A stretch of DNA of 64,000 nt from Paracoccaceae bacterium (GCA_902602765.1 CACKSH010000005.1:1-64000), one strand, 5' to 3'. Counted from the stretch's first letter, positions 9,036 to 18,232 are shown. The notes: generated by a model not told the origin, from the letters alone. A program made the numbers and translations.

Positions 9036-9063
9036 CGAGGCCGATATTTGAATGTCGGCCTCG
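9036..9063 (+). terminator. Intercistronic hairpin after the binding-protein gene
   Basis: CGAGGCCGA and TCGGCCTCG form a 9-bp perfect stem with a 10-base loop, 12 bases after the binding-protein stop codon and before the first permease. There is no T-run after it. It is therefore more likely a partial terminator or 3' mRNA-stabilising structure, the usual means of producing more binding protein than permease. Confidence 0.7.
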
Positions 9064-9095
9064 GCAAGTAATACTATTTTACAGGAAAATAGTTC

Positions 9096-10283
9096 ATGAG
9101 CATAGAAGAAGGTGATAAGCTTCACGTTGTCACGGCTGATGATATTTCAAACAATAAAAAACGATTAGGTAAATTCCTAGTTTGGGGCTCGGCCCTTATT
9201 TTAAGTTTTACTCTTTTAATTCAGGCTTTAGATACAAACGCAGTTCTAACGATCGGTTTAGAAACATGGCGCCCATCACTATATGCTTATGTGTTGTGGG
9301 CTTTTTGTTTATGTGCTTCGCAAGTTTTAACTCGTGGAGAACATGGAAAACGAGTTTTATTTGTATTGCCTGCTGCTCTCTTTGTCATTTCTATGGTGGT
9401 TTTCCCGCTGTTGTTTGGATTAGTAATAGCATTTTCAGATTGGAATCTATCATCTCCAGACGGTCGAACTTTTAACGGATGGGATAACGTAAGGCAAATG
9501 TGGGTTGACCCCTTTTATTGGAACGCCTTGAAGAATATGGTTTGGTACACCCTTGTTATTATACTCGAATATACCGTAGCATTTGGGCTGGCCATATTAC
9601 TTAATAGTCAAATCCGAGGTCGTAAATTCTTTAGAGTAGCCTTTCTTTTGCCATTAATGCTTTCCCCTGTTGCGGTCAGCTGGATGATTGGTAAGTCAAT
9701 GTTGGAAATAAGATTTGGTCCAATATCCCGCTTTTTACGCTGGCTTGCTTCTGAGCCGTCAACTGATCTTCCTTCGCTTTTGTACTATCCCGGAATGTAT
9801 ATTGCTGATCTTGCTCAATGGTTTGGCTGGGCTAGCCCCTCTTTTTTCGGTTCTGCTGGTATTGCTCGAGCAATGATAATGGCCATGGATGCCTGGACCT
9901 TCATACCTTTTATGATGATTATGATTTTGGCCGGGCTACAAGCTATTCCACGCGAGCTCTACGAAGCATCCGAAGTTGATGGTGCATCTAAATGGCGTCA
10001 GTTTCTCGAAATTACGTTTCCACTAATGTTGCCGGTTAGTATTACAGCGGTTCTGATACGTATAATATTCAAGTTAAAACTCGCAGATATTATTATCAAT
10101 ATTACTTCAGGTGGGCCGGGAGGTGCTACAGATAGTGTTACGAGTTTTATTTTCCGAGAGTATAGAGATCGATCAAACGTAGGCTATGGGACTTTACTGG
10201 CAATAGTATATTTGGTCATTATCGTGATAGCTATGACAGTTCTTATAAAACTCGCCGATAGATGGATGAAGCCAAGGTATTAG
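9096..10283 (+). CDS. Sugar ABC transporter permease (MalF/UgpA type)
   Basis: A 395-residue inner-membrane permease of the MalF family. Two hydrophobic segments in the first ~80 residues precede the standard six-helix core, so it is longer than the typical ~300 residues. The ATPase-contacting EAA loop is visible as YEASEVDGASKWRQF near residue 290, ending in TFPLMLP. It forms the channel with the second permease, whose start codon lies one base after this stop, so the two are translationally coupled. The ATP-binding subunit is encoded divergently at 6112-7179. Confidence 0.92.
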   Translation: MSIEEGDKLHVVTADDISNNKKRLGKFLVWGSALILSFTLLIQALDTNAVLTIGLETWRPSLYAYVLWAFCLCASQVLTRGEHGKRVLFVLPAALFVISMVVFPLLFGLVIAFSDWNLSSPDGRTFNGWDNVRQMWVDPFYWNALKNMVWYTLVIILEYTVAFGLAILLNSQIRGRKFFRVAFLLPLMLSPVAVSWMIGKSMLEIRFGPISRFLRWLASEPSTDLPSLLYYPGMYIADLAQWFGWASPSFFGSAGIARAMIMAMDAWTFIPFMMIMILAGLQAIPRELYEASEVDGASKWRQFLEITFPLMLPVSITAVLIRIIFKLKLADIIINITSGGPGGATDSVTSFIFREYRDRSNVGYGTLLAIVYLVIIVIAMTVLIKLADRWMKPRY

Positions 10284-10284
10284 A

Positions 10285-11202
10285 ATGAGTAATCAAATTT
10301 TTAGAGATAGTGATAGCGATCGGCAATTTTCAGCATCTTGGTTTACGGGTCGCGTGTTTGTTTACTCTATTCTTTTGCTCTGGGCTTTTATTTGTCTCTT
10401 TCCCATTTATTGGACAATTACGACGTCATTTAAAATGGCTCCAGATGTAATGAAAGGTAATATAATCCCTTGGGTTGACTTTACTCCTAAGTGGCTTGGG
10501 TGGCGGTCTCTGGGTCTATCACCAGAGACAATTGGAATTGAGTCTACCGTAAGAGAAGAGTTTCTTAAACGTTTCTGGAACTCCGCCATAGTTTCGGTTT
10601 GCTCCTCGATACTTGCGGTTGGCTTGGGGAGTTGTGCTGCGTATGGCTTGTCCCGCTTTAATTATCGATTTGGTTTTATGAGGAATTCTGACATTTCATT
10701 TTTCTTCTTGAGCCAGCTTATATTGCCCCCGGTTGTGCTAGCGCTGCCTTTTTTGGTTTTGTATAAATCTCTAAACCTTTTAGACACGCGCATTGGGTTA
10801 ATTCTACTATATACGCTGACGGTTTTACCGATCGTGATATGGATAATGCGAGATCAATTCAGTTCGATTCCTACCGAGCTTGAAGAAGCGGCACTAGTTG
10901 ACGGTTTGTCGGTTTGGGGTGCGTTTACAACAATTATAATGCCTATAGCACTTCCAGGTATGGTTGCAGCATTCATCTTATCTCTAGTTCTTACATGGAA
11001 TGAGTATTTTTTTGCTGCCTTATTAACATCTTCTCATGCAAAAACGCTACCCGTTATGGTGGCTAGCCAGACCGGTTCACAGGGTATTTCATGGTGGTCT
11101 ATGGCTGCGTTATCATTTGCAGCTATTCTTCCTTTAATTGTTATTGCCATCATACTTGAGAGATACATTATTAAAGGTATGGCTGCTGGTGCAGTTAAAT
11201 AA
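10285..11202 (+). CDS. Sugar ABC transporter permease (MalG/UgpE type)
   Basis: A 305-residue inner-membrane permease of the MalG family and partner of the preceding permease. Six hydrophobic segments are visible. The EAA loop reads EEAALVDGLSVWGAF near residue 198 and is followed by IIMPIALPG. The first helix carries the LFPIYWTITTSFK segment common in this group. It is the last gene of the plus-strand transport operon and converges on the FGGY kinase gene 18 bases later. An importer for a monosaccharide or small oligosaccharide is indicated; the exact sugar cannot be read from the permease. Confidence 0.92.
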   Translation: MSNQIFRDSDSDRQFSASWFTGRVFVYSILLLWAFICLFPIYWTITTSFKMAPDVMKGNIIPWVDFTPKWLGWRSLGLSPETIGIESTVREEFLKRFWNSAIVSVCSSILAVGLGSCAAYGLSRFNYRFGFMRNSDISFFFLSQLILPPVVLALPFLVLYKSLNLLDTRIGLILLYTLTVLPIVIWIMRDQFSSIPTELEEAALVDGLSVWGAFTTIIMPIALPGMVAAFILSLVLTWNEYFFAALLTSSHAKTLPVMVASQTGSQGISWWSMAALSFAAILPLIVIAIILERYIIKGMAAGAVK

Positions 11203-11220
11203 GTTTAAAATGTATCTAAG

Positions 11221-12717
11221 TTACGCGGAGCCAGCAACGGCGTGTGCAATCTCTTTAGAGCTTTCATAAAGCTGCCTGAAAAGTTTGTTTTTTTCAGCAT
11301 GCAATGCCGAGTGCTGTGTTTTTATTTTGGATAGTGCAGGGTTCCACCTTGTTATGTCGCGTTGAGAAACTGCTCCTACCGCAAGCGCTGCCAAAAAGGC
11401 GTTTCCGTAGCTGGCTCCAGTACTTTTTTCAGATACAACTTGATCAATCTTACTGAAATCAGAGGTTGCTTGCATCCAGATATTATTTTTGGTCCCACCT
11501 CCGACAGCCATGACCTTTTTGGGTTTTTGTCCAATAGCTTCGTAAGTTTCAAACACTTGTGCAGTTCCCATTGCAATACCTTCTAGGAATGCTCTGAAAA
11601 TATCTCCCCGATTATGGGTTAAGTCCAAACCAAAAATTGCACCCCTCGCTTTTGGGTCATGAATTGGAGTTCGTTCTCCTGAGAAGTAAGGTAAGACAAT
11701 CAGGCCCTTTGAGCCAGGCGGTGACTGCGATGCTTCAGCTGCTAGTATTTCAAAAGCTTTGTCTTTTGGTATCTCTTTTGCAAAATTATCTCTAAACCAG
11801 TGTGTGAGTGTCCCCGACGTTGCTAAACCAGCCATGGATCCATGTAAGTCTTTAAAAAGCCAAGGTGCATACCATAGGCGCCCATCTATTATTTTTTCAT
11901 TGGTAACTTGAATTATAAAAATTGTAGATCCGTACATCATCATCATGTCGCCAGCACCACAAACGCCTACGCTAATTGCTTCTGCAGCAGCATCAATTGT
12001 GCCAACCGTTACAGGTGTTCCCGTTGCGAGGCCGGTTTCGTTTGATGCAGCTTTTGAGACATAGCCAGCAATTTCAGTTGTCCAGTTAAGTTTTGGGAGA
12101 CGTTCAACCTCAATTATATTTTTAGTTAAAGCATCAGTCCATTTGAGACTTTTTATATCATATAAAGGGGTAAAATTGGCTGCAGTATAATGATCTATAA
12201 CGCTTTCGCCAGTAAGTTTCTGGACAAGATAAGATGTCGAAGATAAAATTTTATGAGCCTTTTTATAAATCTCAGGACAATTTTTTTTGAGCCAAAGTAT
12301 TTTAGGGCCAACAGATTGAGAGGTTAGGGCATTTCCACAGTTCTGCAGAATCTTTTCTTCTCCTAGCTCTTCATTTAGTTCTCTAATCTCTTTTTCGGCT
12401 CTTGTATCTACGCCATACAAAACCGCATTCATTAAGGGGTCACCTTCATAAGAAACTGGGAGCATACAAGGGCCAATTGCAGAAGTGGCAATGCACGAAA
12501 TATCATCAGGATTTATTTTTGAGGCTTTAAGTATCTTTTTTGTAATTTTAACAAAATCGTTCCACCAATCTTCTTCAGGTCTATGTTCTGCCCATCCAGG
12601 TTCGGGCACCAACATTTTATGCGGGTGAGTCGCACTTGCAATTACATCTCCCTCTTTGTCAGTCAAAACTCCTTTTGACTCATAAGTTCCAATATCAATA
12701 CCTAAAAAATATTGCAT
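11221..12717 (-). CDS. FGGY-family carbohydrate kinase (xylulokinase-like)
   Basis: A 498-residue FGGY kinase with the actin-like ATPase fold. The N-terminal phosphate-1 motif is FLGIDIGTYESKGVL, the catalytic-base region is GVDTRAEKEI near residue 105, and VGTIDAAAEAISVG and MAVGGGTKNNIWMQ mark the C-terminal domain. Family members phosphorylate xylulose, ribulose, fuculose, glycerol or related substrates; the sequence alone does not decide which. It is the last gene of a minus-strand operon with BtpA-like and M42 peptidase-like genes (9 bases after the peptidase stop). An isomerase-kinase route may run in parallel with the oxidative fucose route. Confidence 0.88.
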   Translation of the reverse strand: MQYFLGIDIGTYESKGVLTDKEGDVIASATHPHKMLVPEPGWAEHRPEEDWWNDFVKITKKILKASKINPDDISCIATSAIGPCMLPVSYEGDPLMNAVLYGVDTRAEKEIRELNEELGEEKILQNCGNALTSQSVGPKILWLKKNCPEIYKKAHKILSSTSYLVQKLTGESVIDHYTAANFTPLYDIKSLKWTDALTKNIIEVERLPKLNWTTEIAGYVSKAASNETGLATGTPVTVGTIDAAAEAISVGVCGAGDMMMMYGSTIFIIQVTNEKIIDGRLWYAPWLFKDLHGSMAGLATSGTLTHWFRDNFAKEIPKDKAFEILAAEASQSPPGSKGLIVLPYFSGERTPIHDPKARGAIFGLDLTHNRGDIFRAFLEGIAMGTAQVFETYEAIGQKPKKVMAVGGGTKNNIWMQATSDFSKIDQVVSEKSTGASYGNAFLAALAVGAVSQRDITRWNPALSKIKTQHSALHAEKNKLFRQLYESSKEIAHAVAGSA

Positions 12718-12726
12718 AGGTGCATT

Positions 12727-13815
12727 CTAACTCCGAATTAACGAGAACTCGTTAGTTATATTTGATAGAGCTGTTTCCAACAAAACCTCTAATGAAACCA
12801 GATCATTTACGTTACATATTTCTAGACTTGAATGGCTATTACGCAAAGGAAAGCCTATATCTATCGATGCAACGCCGTTTCCCAGCTGCTGGATATATGA
12901 TAGATCAGTCAGAACTCCTACCTGAGCACTTCGCTGTAATTTTATTTTTTTTTGCTCTGCACTTAATTCCATCAGTTCTACGAGACTTGGATGAGGTATG
13001 ACTCCATTTAATGTGCCTCTACCGTGAAAAGAAAATAATGACATGCCAGGGCCTTCCCCAAGAATCATATCACCGTATTCGGTTGTTTCCGGAGTGTCAG
13101 TAGCAAGCATCAAATCAAGTTGAATTGCAATATCTGGTTTGATCTGGTGGGCTGCACTCATTGCGCCCCGAAGGTTAAACTCTTCCTGAACTGAAAATAC
13201 AATGTGAACTGTTGGGCCACTTTGTCTTTTTTTAAGGTGCCTAGCTAATTCTAAAAGAACTGCGCAGCCTGCTCGGTCATCTACTGATGTCCCAGCTATG
13301 CAGTCATTTTTCATTTCAACAGTTTGCGGTTTGTATACTACAGGTGACCCAATTTTTATACCGTGCTCTTCTACCTCGAGTTTACTTTTTAATCCGGTAT
13401 CAATACTGATTTCAGATGCTTTTGGAACATAATACTTCTCATCAGGCTCGGTAATGTGATGACTTTTGTTGTAGATGATACCTTCAAGGTAAGGCTTTTG
13501 TTTGGAATACAATAGAACTGCTTGTGATAATAGGGCTCGCTCTGGAACTCCTCCCATTCTCACCACATTGATATTACCGTCATCGTTAATTTTGCGGACG
13601 ACAAATCCTAATTGATCCATATGGGCAAATACCATTACAGATGGACCCACATCCCCTTTGAAAGTTGAAATTAGGTTTCCAAGGCGATCTGAAGAGCTCT
13701 GTATTCCTTCAGATTCAAGTTTTGTTCTAATTTCAGCACGAATAAGGTCTTCATGGCCGGATAATCCAGGTACCATCATTAATTCCAGTAAATCTGATTT
13801 TATGCGAGCTTTCAT
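12727..13815 (-). CDS. M42 family metallopeptidase (FrvX/SgcX-like)
   Basis: A 362-residue M42 aminopeptidase-type protein (often annotated as endoglucanase M). Metal ligands can be placed in VFAHMDQLGF (His-x-Asp near residue 65), AGTSVDDRAGC (bridging Asp near 180), SVQEEFNLRG (Glu-Glu near 212) and IQLDLMLATD. The last segment of the family (RNSHSSLEI) supplies the final His. The start ATG overlaps the stop of the upstream BtpA-like gene as ATGA. In the E. coli sgc operon an M42 protein (SgcX) also sits with a BtpA-like protein (SgcQ). The substrate in such sugar operons is unknown, and a peptide may not be it. Confidence 0.88.
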   Translation of the reverse strand: MKARIKSDLLELMMVPGLSGHEDLIRAEIRTKLESEGIQSSSDRLGNLISTFKGDVGPSVMVFAHMDQLGFVVRKINDDGNINVVRMGGVPERALLSQAVLLYSKQKPYLEGIIYNKSHHITEPDEKYYVPKASEISIDTGLKSKLEVEEHGIKIGSPVVYKPQTVEMKNDCIAGTSVDDRAGCAVLLELARHLKKRQSGPTVHIVFSVQEEFNLRGAMSAAHQIKPDIAIQLDLMLATDTPETTEYGDMILGEGPGMSLFSFHGRGTLNGVIPHPSLVELMELSAEQKKIKLQRSAQVGVLTDLSYIQQLGNGVASIDIGFPLRNSHSSLEICNVNDLVSLEVLLETALSNITNEFSLIRS

Positions 13816-14615
13816 CTTATTTTGTTTACCAATTCCATAAATGATTTGGCACGATCTGGGTCAACTGGGTTCCATGTATTGCCATCAACTTTCAAAGCTG
13901 ATCCAATTATACATCCATCTGCAATGTTAAAAACCTTTTCCACCGTGTTTTGCGTTACGCCGGTGTTGGCTAACACGGGTGTTTGAGGAAGGGCTTTCTT
14001 TACGCTTTCTAAATCCTTTAATTTAGCAGCCTCGCCCGTAATTGCACCAGATACCAAAACAGCATCAGGTATGGATGAGAAAACTGCACTTCTTGCTCTA
14101 TCTGCCAATGGTCTATGGTCCAGGCTATCCGCAAATTCAGCTGATACATTAAAAAGCGTGATCACATTATCTATCCCGAGGCGTTTTCTATACCTCAATG
14201 CTTTGCCAGCATTAGGAGCCCAAAAGCCCATATCTGAAGCATAGGTGCCTGTGAATATTTCGCGGACAAAAGCAGCTCCAGTAGCGGCCGCCAGTGCCAT
14301 TGTTGCGATTGGATCCCACAAGACATTAACGCCAAAGGGTATTTTAATATCATCTTTGAGACGTCCTATTATATAAGCCATTGACGCCGTTGATGCCGTA
14401 TCTACGTTAAATTCATAAGGTCGGTCATTTTCATTACCAAACATTACAGCATCAACTCCAGCATCCTGTAGTGCAATTAAGTCTTTATATGCACTTTTTA
14501 AAATTCCGTCTAATCCGCCATCTTCATTATAAAGTGGTGTACCAGGAAGAGCACCAAGATGAACCATTGCGATCACAGGTTTTTCTTCTTTGAAAACACT
14601 TTTAAAATTTTTCAA
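13812..14615 (-). CDS. BtpA/SgcQ family TIM-barrel protein
   Basis: A 267-residue BtpA family protein. The N-terminus KPVIAMVHLGALPGTPLY, the central FGVNVLWDP, the FVREIFTGTYASDMG stretch and the C-terminal IIGSALKVDG are typical. The start is a TTG at 14615 with AGGGG about 8 bases upstream. The family was named for a cyanobacterial protein needed for photosystem I stability, but in heterotrophs its members sit in sugar operons (SgcQ) and the reaction is not established. Here it is the first gene of an operon with the M42 protein and an FGGY kinase, which argues for a carbohydrate role. Confidence 0.86.
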   Translation of the reverse strand: MKNFKSVFKEEKPVIAMVHLGALPGTPLYNEDGGLDGILKSAYKDLIALQDAGVDAVMFGNENDRPYEFNVDTASTASMAYIIGRLKDDIKIPFGVNVLWDPIATMALAAATGAAFVREIFTGTYASDMGFWAPNAGKALRYRKRLGIDNVITLFNVSAEFADSLDHRPLADRARSAVFSSIPDAVLVSGAITGEAAKLKDLESVKKALPQTPVLANTGVTQNTVEKVFNIADGCIIGSALKVDGNTWNPVDPDRAKSFMELVNKIR

Positions 14616-14765
14616 CTTTGACCCCTGATTTTCAATGTTTGAAATAGCTTACCGTTAATTAAATCGCTACCCAAGGATATTTTATGGAATTAGCCAATAA
14701 AATAATTATGATGACCTAAAGACTTTTAGATTGGTAAAAAATTATATTTCGAAGTGGAAGAGTAA

Positions 14766-15605
14766 ATGAAAATTGATGCTCATCAACATTTCTGGAATCC
14801 AGCTAGGGGAGATTATAGCTGGATGCCTGAGGATAATAAAATTCTCTACAGAAGTTATTTACAAAATGATTTGGAACCATATTTAAAAAAACTTGAAATA
14901 GATAAGACAATATTGGTTCAGGCAGCGCCAAGTATTGAAGAAACCGAGTATCTTTTGGGGTTAGCGGACTCCTCATCGTTTGTTGCTGGAGTTGTAGGAT
15001 GGATAAATTTTGAAAATCCAAATGACTATGCCCAGTTAGTGCGTTTGTCAAAGCATCCAAAATTTGTTGGGGTACGTCCAATGGTGCAGGATATTCCAGA
15101 TAGAAATTGGATTCTGAGGAAAGATATTAGATGGGCATTTGACGCTATCGAAGAACTGGATCTAACGTTTGACGCTTTAGGGTTCCCTCAACATCTTGAG
15201 AACTTTCAAAAATGTTTGCTGAAGCATAAAGAAATGAGAACAGTTATTGATCACTTTATGAAGCCTCAAATACAAGATCACTCAGAAGATCAATTTAAGT
15301 TCTGGGCAGATGGTATCTCGGCATTAGCTGAAGATACATCAGCATATATAAAGTTCTCAGGTTTAATCACAGAAGCAACTGAAGAGTGGACTATTGATGC
15401 CTTGCAGCCATACGTAGAGCATATTTTACATAAATTTGGAGCAAGTAGAATGTTGTGGGGCTCAGATTGGCCAGTATGCCGATTGCGTGCGGAATATGAT
15501 GTTTGGTATGCAGCAGCCTCTGAATTAACTGCTCATTTATCGAATGATGATAAAGCTCATGTATTTGGACAGAATGCTATTACGGCATACAAACTACTGG
15601 TTTAA
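14766..15605 (+). CDS. L-fuconolactonase-like amidohydrolase
   Basis: A 279-residue member of the COG3618 amidohydrolase-2 family, which hydrolyses sugar lactones such as L-fucono-1,5-lactone. The N-terminal metal-site motif is DAHQHFWNP, followed by RGDYSWM, a hallmark of this group. A second histidine lies in TVIDHFMKP near residue 162, and the catalytic Asp region LWGSDWPVC is near 233. It would act between the aldose dehydrogenase (20623-21627) and the UxaA-type dehydratase (18304-19827). It is transcribed alone on the plus strand between two minus-strand operons, and its last 12 bases overlap the convergent PfkB gene. Confidence 0.87.
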   Translation: MKIDAHQHFWNPARGDYSWMPEDNKILYRSYLQNDLEPYLKKLEIDKTILVQAAPSIEETEYLLGLADSSSFVAGVVGWINFENPNDYAQLVRLSKHPKFVGVRPMVQDIPDRNWILRKDIRWAFDAIEELDLTFDALGFPQHLENFQKCLLKHKEMRTVIDHFMKPQIQDHSEDQFKFWADGISALAEDTSAYIKFSGLITEATEEWTIDALQPYVEHILHKFGASRMLWGSDWPVCRLRAEYDVWYAAASELTAHLSNDDKAHVFGQNAITAYKLLV

Positions 15606-16499
15606 TAAAAACATATTTTCTATATCAACTTGCTTAATTTTCTCACGTTGATCAATTGGTGTTTTTATATGTAGCGCTGATGATGCTTGTGCATACTGTG
15701 CTGCAACACTGATGTGTTCACCTTTACAAATAAATGCCGCAAGTGTTCCAACGAAGCTGTCTCCTGCACCATGGGTTGATAGTACGGCCACCTTTATGCC
15801 GGGTTTTGAAAAAATCTCTCCATCTCTAGAAATGCCCGTATAGCCGTCAGCGCCTAAAGTTATAATTACCTCTTTGGGGCCTAAATTTTGTAATTTTTTA
15901 AGGGCTTCCAAATCGTCAAATATATCGGACTCCATGTTCAGCAGCATTTTAGCTTCCAATTGATTGACAATTAGCAAGTCTATTCGCTCAAAAAAATCTT
16001 TGTTAGGGGTTAACGCAGGAGCAGCATTGAAGATAACATATGTAGATTTTGGGACTTTTTTTACAATTTCAAAATTTGCATCAGAGTTTATTTCATTTTG
16101 CAAAATAAGGACGGATAAGTCATTTGGGACAGGAATATCCGATAAATCAATTGTTTGGTTTACACCTGATACTACGACCGCTGAGTATATTCCGTCAGAA
16201 CCAATTAATGCAACGCTCATGCCGCTAGGTTCATCCACCATTTTAAGCCGGTCTAAATTTATATTCTGATTTGCGAGAGTATCGTAGATTTCTTTGCCAA
16301 AGTTGTCTTTTCCAATGCGCCCTGCCATTAAAACTTGAACACTTATTTTGGCGGCTGCTAACGCTTGATTACCACCTTTGCCTCCAAATCTATATGATAC
16401 TTTATCACCAAGTAACGTTTCATCCGGCTGTGGAAGTCTTGATGAGTTAACAATCACATCCAGATGCAGAGATCCTACCACAAGTATTTTGCCGGCCAT
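15594..16499 (-). CDS. PfkB-family carbohydrate kinase (ribokinase-like)
   Basis: A 301-residue PfkB-family kinase. The N-terminal signature is YRFGGKGGNQALAAAKISV near residue 36 and the C-terminal signature is STHGAGDSFVGTLAAF near 240, containing the catalytic Asp of GAGD. It lies directly after the TIM-barrel isomerase gene (start codon adjoining that gene's stop) and behind the GntR regulator. The three genes thus form a minus-strand operon starting at the 18233-18250 operator. It is related to, but clearly different in sequence from, the ribokinase-like protein at 4708-5628. Its substrate is not evident. Confidence 0.87.
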   Translation of the reverse strand: MAGKILVVGSLHLDVIVNSSRLPQPDETLLGDKVSYRFGGKGGNQALAAAKISVQVLMAGRIGKDNFGKEIYDTLANQNINLDRLKMVDEPSGMSVALIGSDGIYSAVVVSGVNQTIDLSDIPVPNDLSVLILQNEINSDANFEIVKKVPKSTYVIFNAAPALTPNKDFFERIDLLIVNQLEAKMLLNMESDIFDDLEALKKLQNLGPKEVIITLGADGYTGISRDGEIFSKPGIKVAVLSTHGAGDSFVGTLAAFICKGEHISVAAQYAQASSALHIKTPIDQREKIKQVDIENMFLLNQ

Positions 16500-17480
16500 T
16501 TAATCTTTATCTCCATATAATTCTTGAGCGATTAAGCGTTGAGATATTGTGGCGTCTTGTCTTTCTATTGCACGATTTAATTCAGAGTTTTGGTATAAAC
16601 GATCAGCTATTTTTTTTAGTCTGTTGACAATTAAGATATTTGTATTGGATTCCTCGATTGGATTTAATCCCGAATGATCTGGAAACGTGTCAAAGTAAAT
16701 AACACCCTCGTAATTTAGTTTTTTCAATTGAATAAAAAGTTCAACAGTAGCGACCGGATTGATCGTTCCGGCCATTAAACCATCATCCCGCTTTCCGTAC
16801 CCATCATTCAAATGAATTCCAAATATTTTTGAATAACGATTTGCTAAAAATGCCGAGAAAGCAGGCATTTCACCTGCGTATAATATATGGGCAAAGTCTA
16901 TAGTGACACCAATATTATCTGCTTCAACCTCTTTAATTGCAAGTAAAGTTGTGGCCATATTAGGAAGAAGGGCATTAGCTCTAGGTTCATTCGGTTTATA
17001 TTCTATAGCAACTTTGCAATTCGGAGCATGAGCACAGACCTGATCAAGTGCATATACTGTATTATCCCAAATCGAGGAGTAGTCGGCTTGCATTGGGTAG
17101 TCAAACCCATCCTGTCCCATCCATAAAGTCATAACATCTCCGCCCATTCGTTGTAACGTATCAATTCCTCTTTTGGTTAAGTCTATAGCTTTTTGCCTTA
17201 TTAATTTGTCTGGGTTGGTAAAAGCGCCAAGAGCAAAAGCAGGCTCAGAGTAATAACGCATTGCCAATCCATTTAAGGTTAGCCCGTTATTATTAAGTGC
17301 TTTTGTAATGTTTTTCTCTTCATTTGGCGAAATATGATCTGGGAAATTCAAGTCTGCTGCATCCATCCCGTTAACAAGCCCGGCAGCATCGATCATTCCC
17401 AATATGCCCCGATTGTTTGCCAATGACTTAAAAGCGTTAAGTCTTGCAGCAAATTTGGGATGTGTATTGTGATGTTTCAC
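16500..17480 (-). CDS. Sugar isomerase/epimerase-like TIM-barrel protein
   Basis: A 326-residue protein of the xylose isomerase-like TIM-barrel (AP endonuclease family 2) group. Likely metal-site segments are VAIEYKPNEPRAN (Glu near residue 160), IGVTIDFAHILYAGE (Asp/His near 195), IFGIHLNDGYGKRDD (His/Asp near 225) and GVIYFDTFPDHSG near 258. These match the Glu-Asp-His-Glu pattern of ketose isomerases and epimerases. It sits between the GntR regulator and a PfkB kinase, which suggests an isomerisation-phosphorylation route. The closest annotated types are L-rhamnose isomerase-like and sugar epimerases. The exact reaction is not determined here. Confidence 0.82.
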   Translation of the reverse strand: MKHHNTHPKFAARLNAFKSLANNRGILGMIDAAGLVNGMDAADLNFPDHISPNEEKNITKALNNNGLTLNGLAMRYYSEPAFALGAFTNPDKLIRQKAIDLTKRGIDTLQRMGGDVMTLWMGQDGFDYPMQADYSSIWDNTVYALDQVCAHAPNCKVAIEYKPNEPRANALLPNMATTLLAIKEVEADNIGVTIDFAHILYAGEMPAFSAFLANRYSKIFGIHLNDGYGKRDDGLMAGTINPVATVELFIQLKKLNYEGVIYFDTFPDHSGLNPIEESNTNILIVNRLKKIADRLYQNSELNRAIERQDATISQRLIAQELYGDKD

Positions 17481-17489
17481 TATAGTGCC

Positions 17490-18212
17490 TTAACTGTTTT
17501 CAAAAAGATTTGGGTGTTCTTTTTCAAGTGGTGTCAGAAGTAAGATAAGTTGATTTAGGTGGATTTTCATTTTTTTTCTAGCAAGTTTAACATCACGTTT
17601 TTCCAAAGCTTGTATTACAGCCTGATGTTCTTGAAATGCTTCTTTTTGTCTACCGTCGATCGGTAACAATAGCTGACGTGCTCTGTCGACTTGCACCCAG
17701 CCCGTCTTTGTTACCTTTGCTAGATTTTTATACCCTGTAAAATCCATAATCATACCATGCATCTCGGCATCCATTTGATAAAAACCTTGGTAATCATCGG
17801 TGTCAGCTAAGACTTTCTGCAATTTTAAGTTTCTATTTAGATCTTTAAGTTGTTGCTCTGAAATTTTGGTGGCAAGGATTTCGATACATGCTAATTCGAT
17901 AGCTTCCCTTAAGAAGGCGCCCTCTATAATGTCCTGCAGTGAAAATTTTGAAACAAATGTTCCTGATTGCGGAACGACTTCTACCAAACCCTCATTTCTA
18001 AGCTTTGCTAATGCCTCAGATACAGGTGAGCGTGATACTCCCAGTACATTGCAGATATACTGTTTGCGAATTATTTCTCCAGGCAAGAAATTGAGCTCCA
18101 TTATTGCTTCGCGAACGGCTAGGAATGTTCTGTCAGTGAGTGATCCTTGAAAATTATCCAAGGTACGTATTTTTGATTTTGTGGTCATAAATTTAATACT
18201 TAAGTCTTGCAT
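17490..18212 (-). CDS. GntR-family transcriptional regulator (FCD domain)
   Basis: A 240-residue regulator. The N-terminal winged helix (about 25-95) has FLPGEIIRKQYICNVLGVSRSPVSEAL-type sequence followed by LRNEGLVEVVPQSGTFVSKF. The C-terminal all-helical FCD ligand domain contains ELACIEILATK and the metal/ligand-site region around FYQMDAEMHGMI. FadR-subgroup regulators of this kind respond to sugar acids or other small acids. The start could instead be the ATG at 18188, eight codons in. A perfect 18-base palindrome begins 20 bases upstream, which fits autoregulation. It is the first gene of an operon with an isomerase-like and a kinase gene, and is the best candidate regulator for the locus. 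Confidence 0.9.
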   Translation of the reverse strand: MQDLSIKFMTTKSKIRTLDNFQGSLTDRTFLAVREAIMELNFLPGEIIRKQYICNVLGVSRSPVSEALAKLRNEGLVEVVPQSGTFVSKFSLQDIIEGAFLREAIELACIEILATKISEQQLKDLNRNLKLQKVLADTDDYQGFYQMDAEMHGMIMDFTGYKNLAKVTKTGWVQVDRARQLLLPIDGRQKEAFQEHQAVIQALEKRDVKLARKKMKIHLNQLILLLTPLEKEHPNLFENS

Positions 18213-18232
18213 TCATCAAAGGATAGCCGATA

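Noticed and set aside
9036-9063. Possible full Rho-independent terminator.
   Set aside because: The stem is strong but no T-run follows, and the two permease genes downstream clearly belong to the same transport system.
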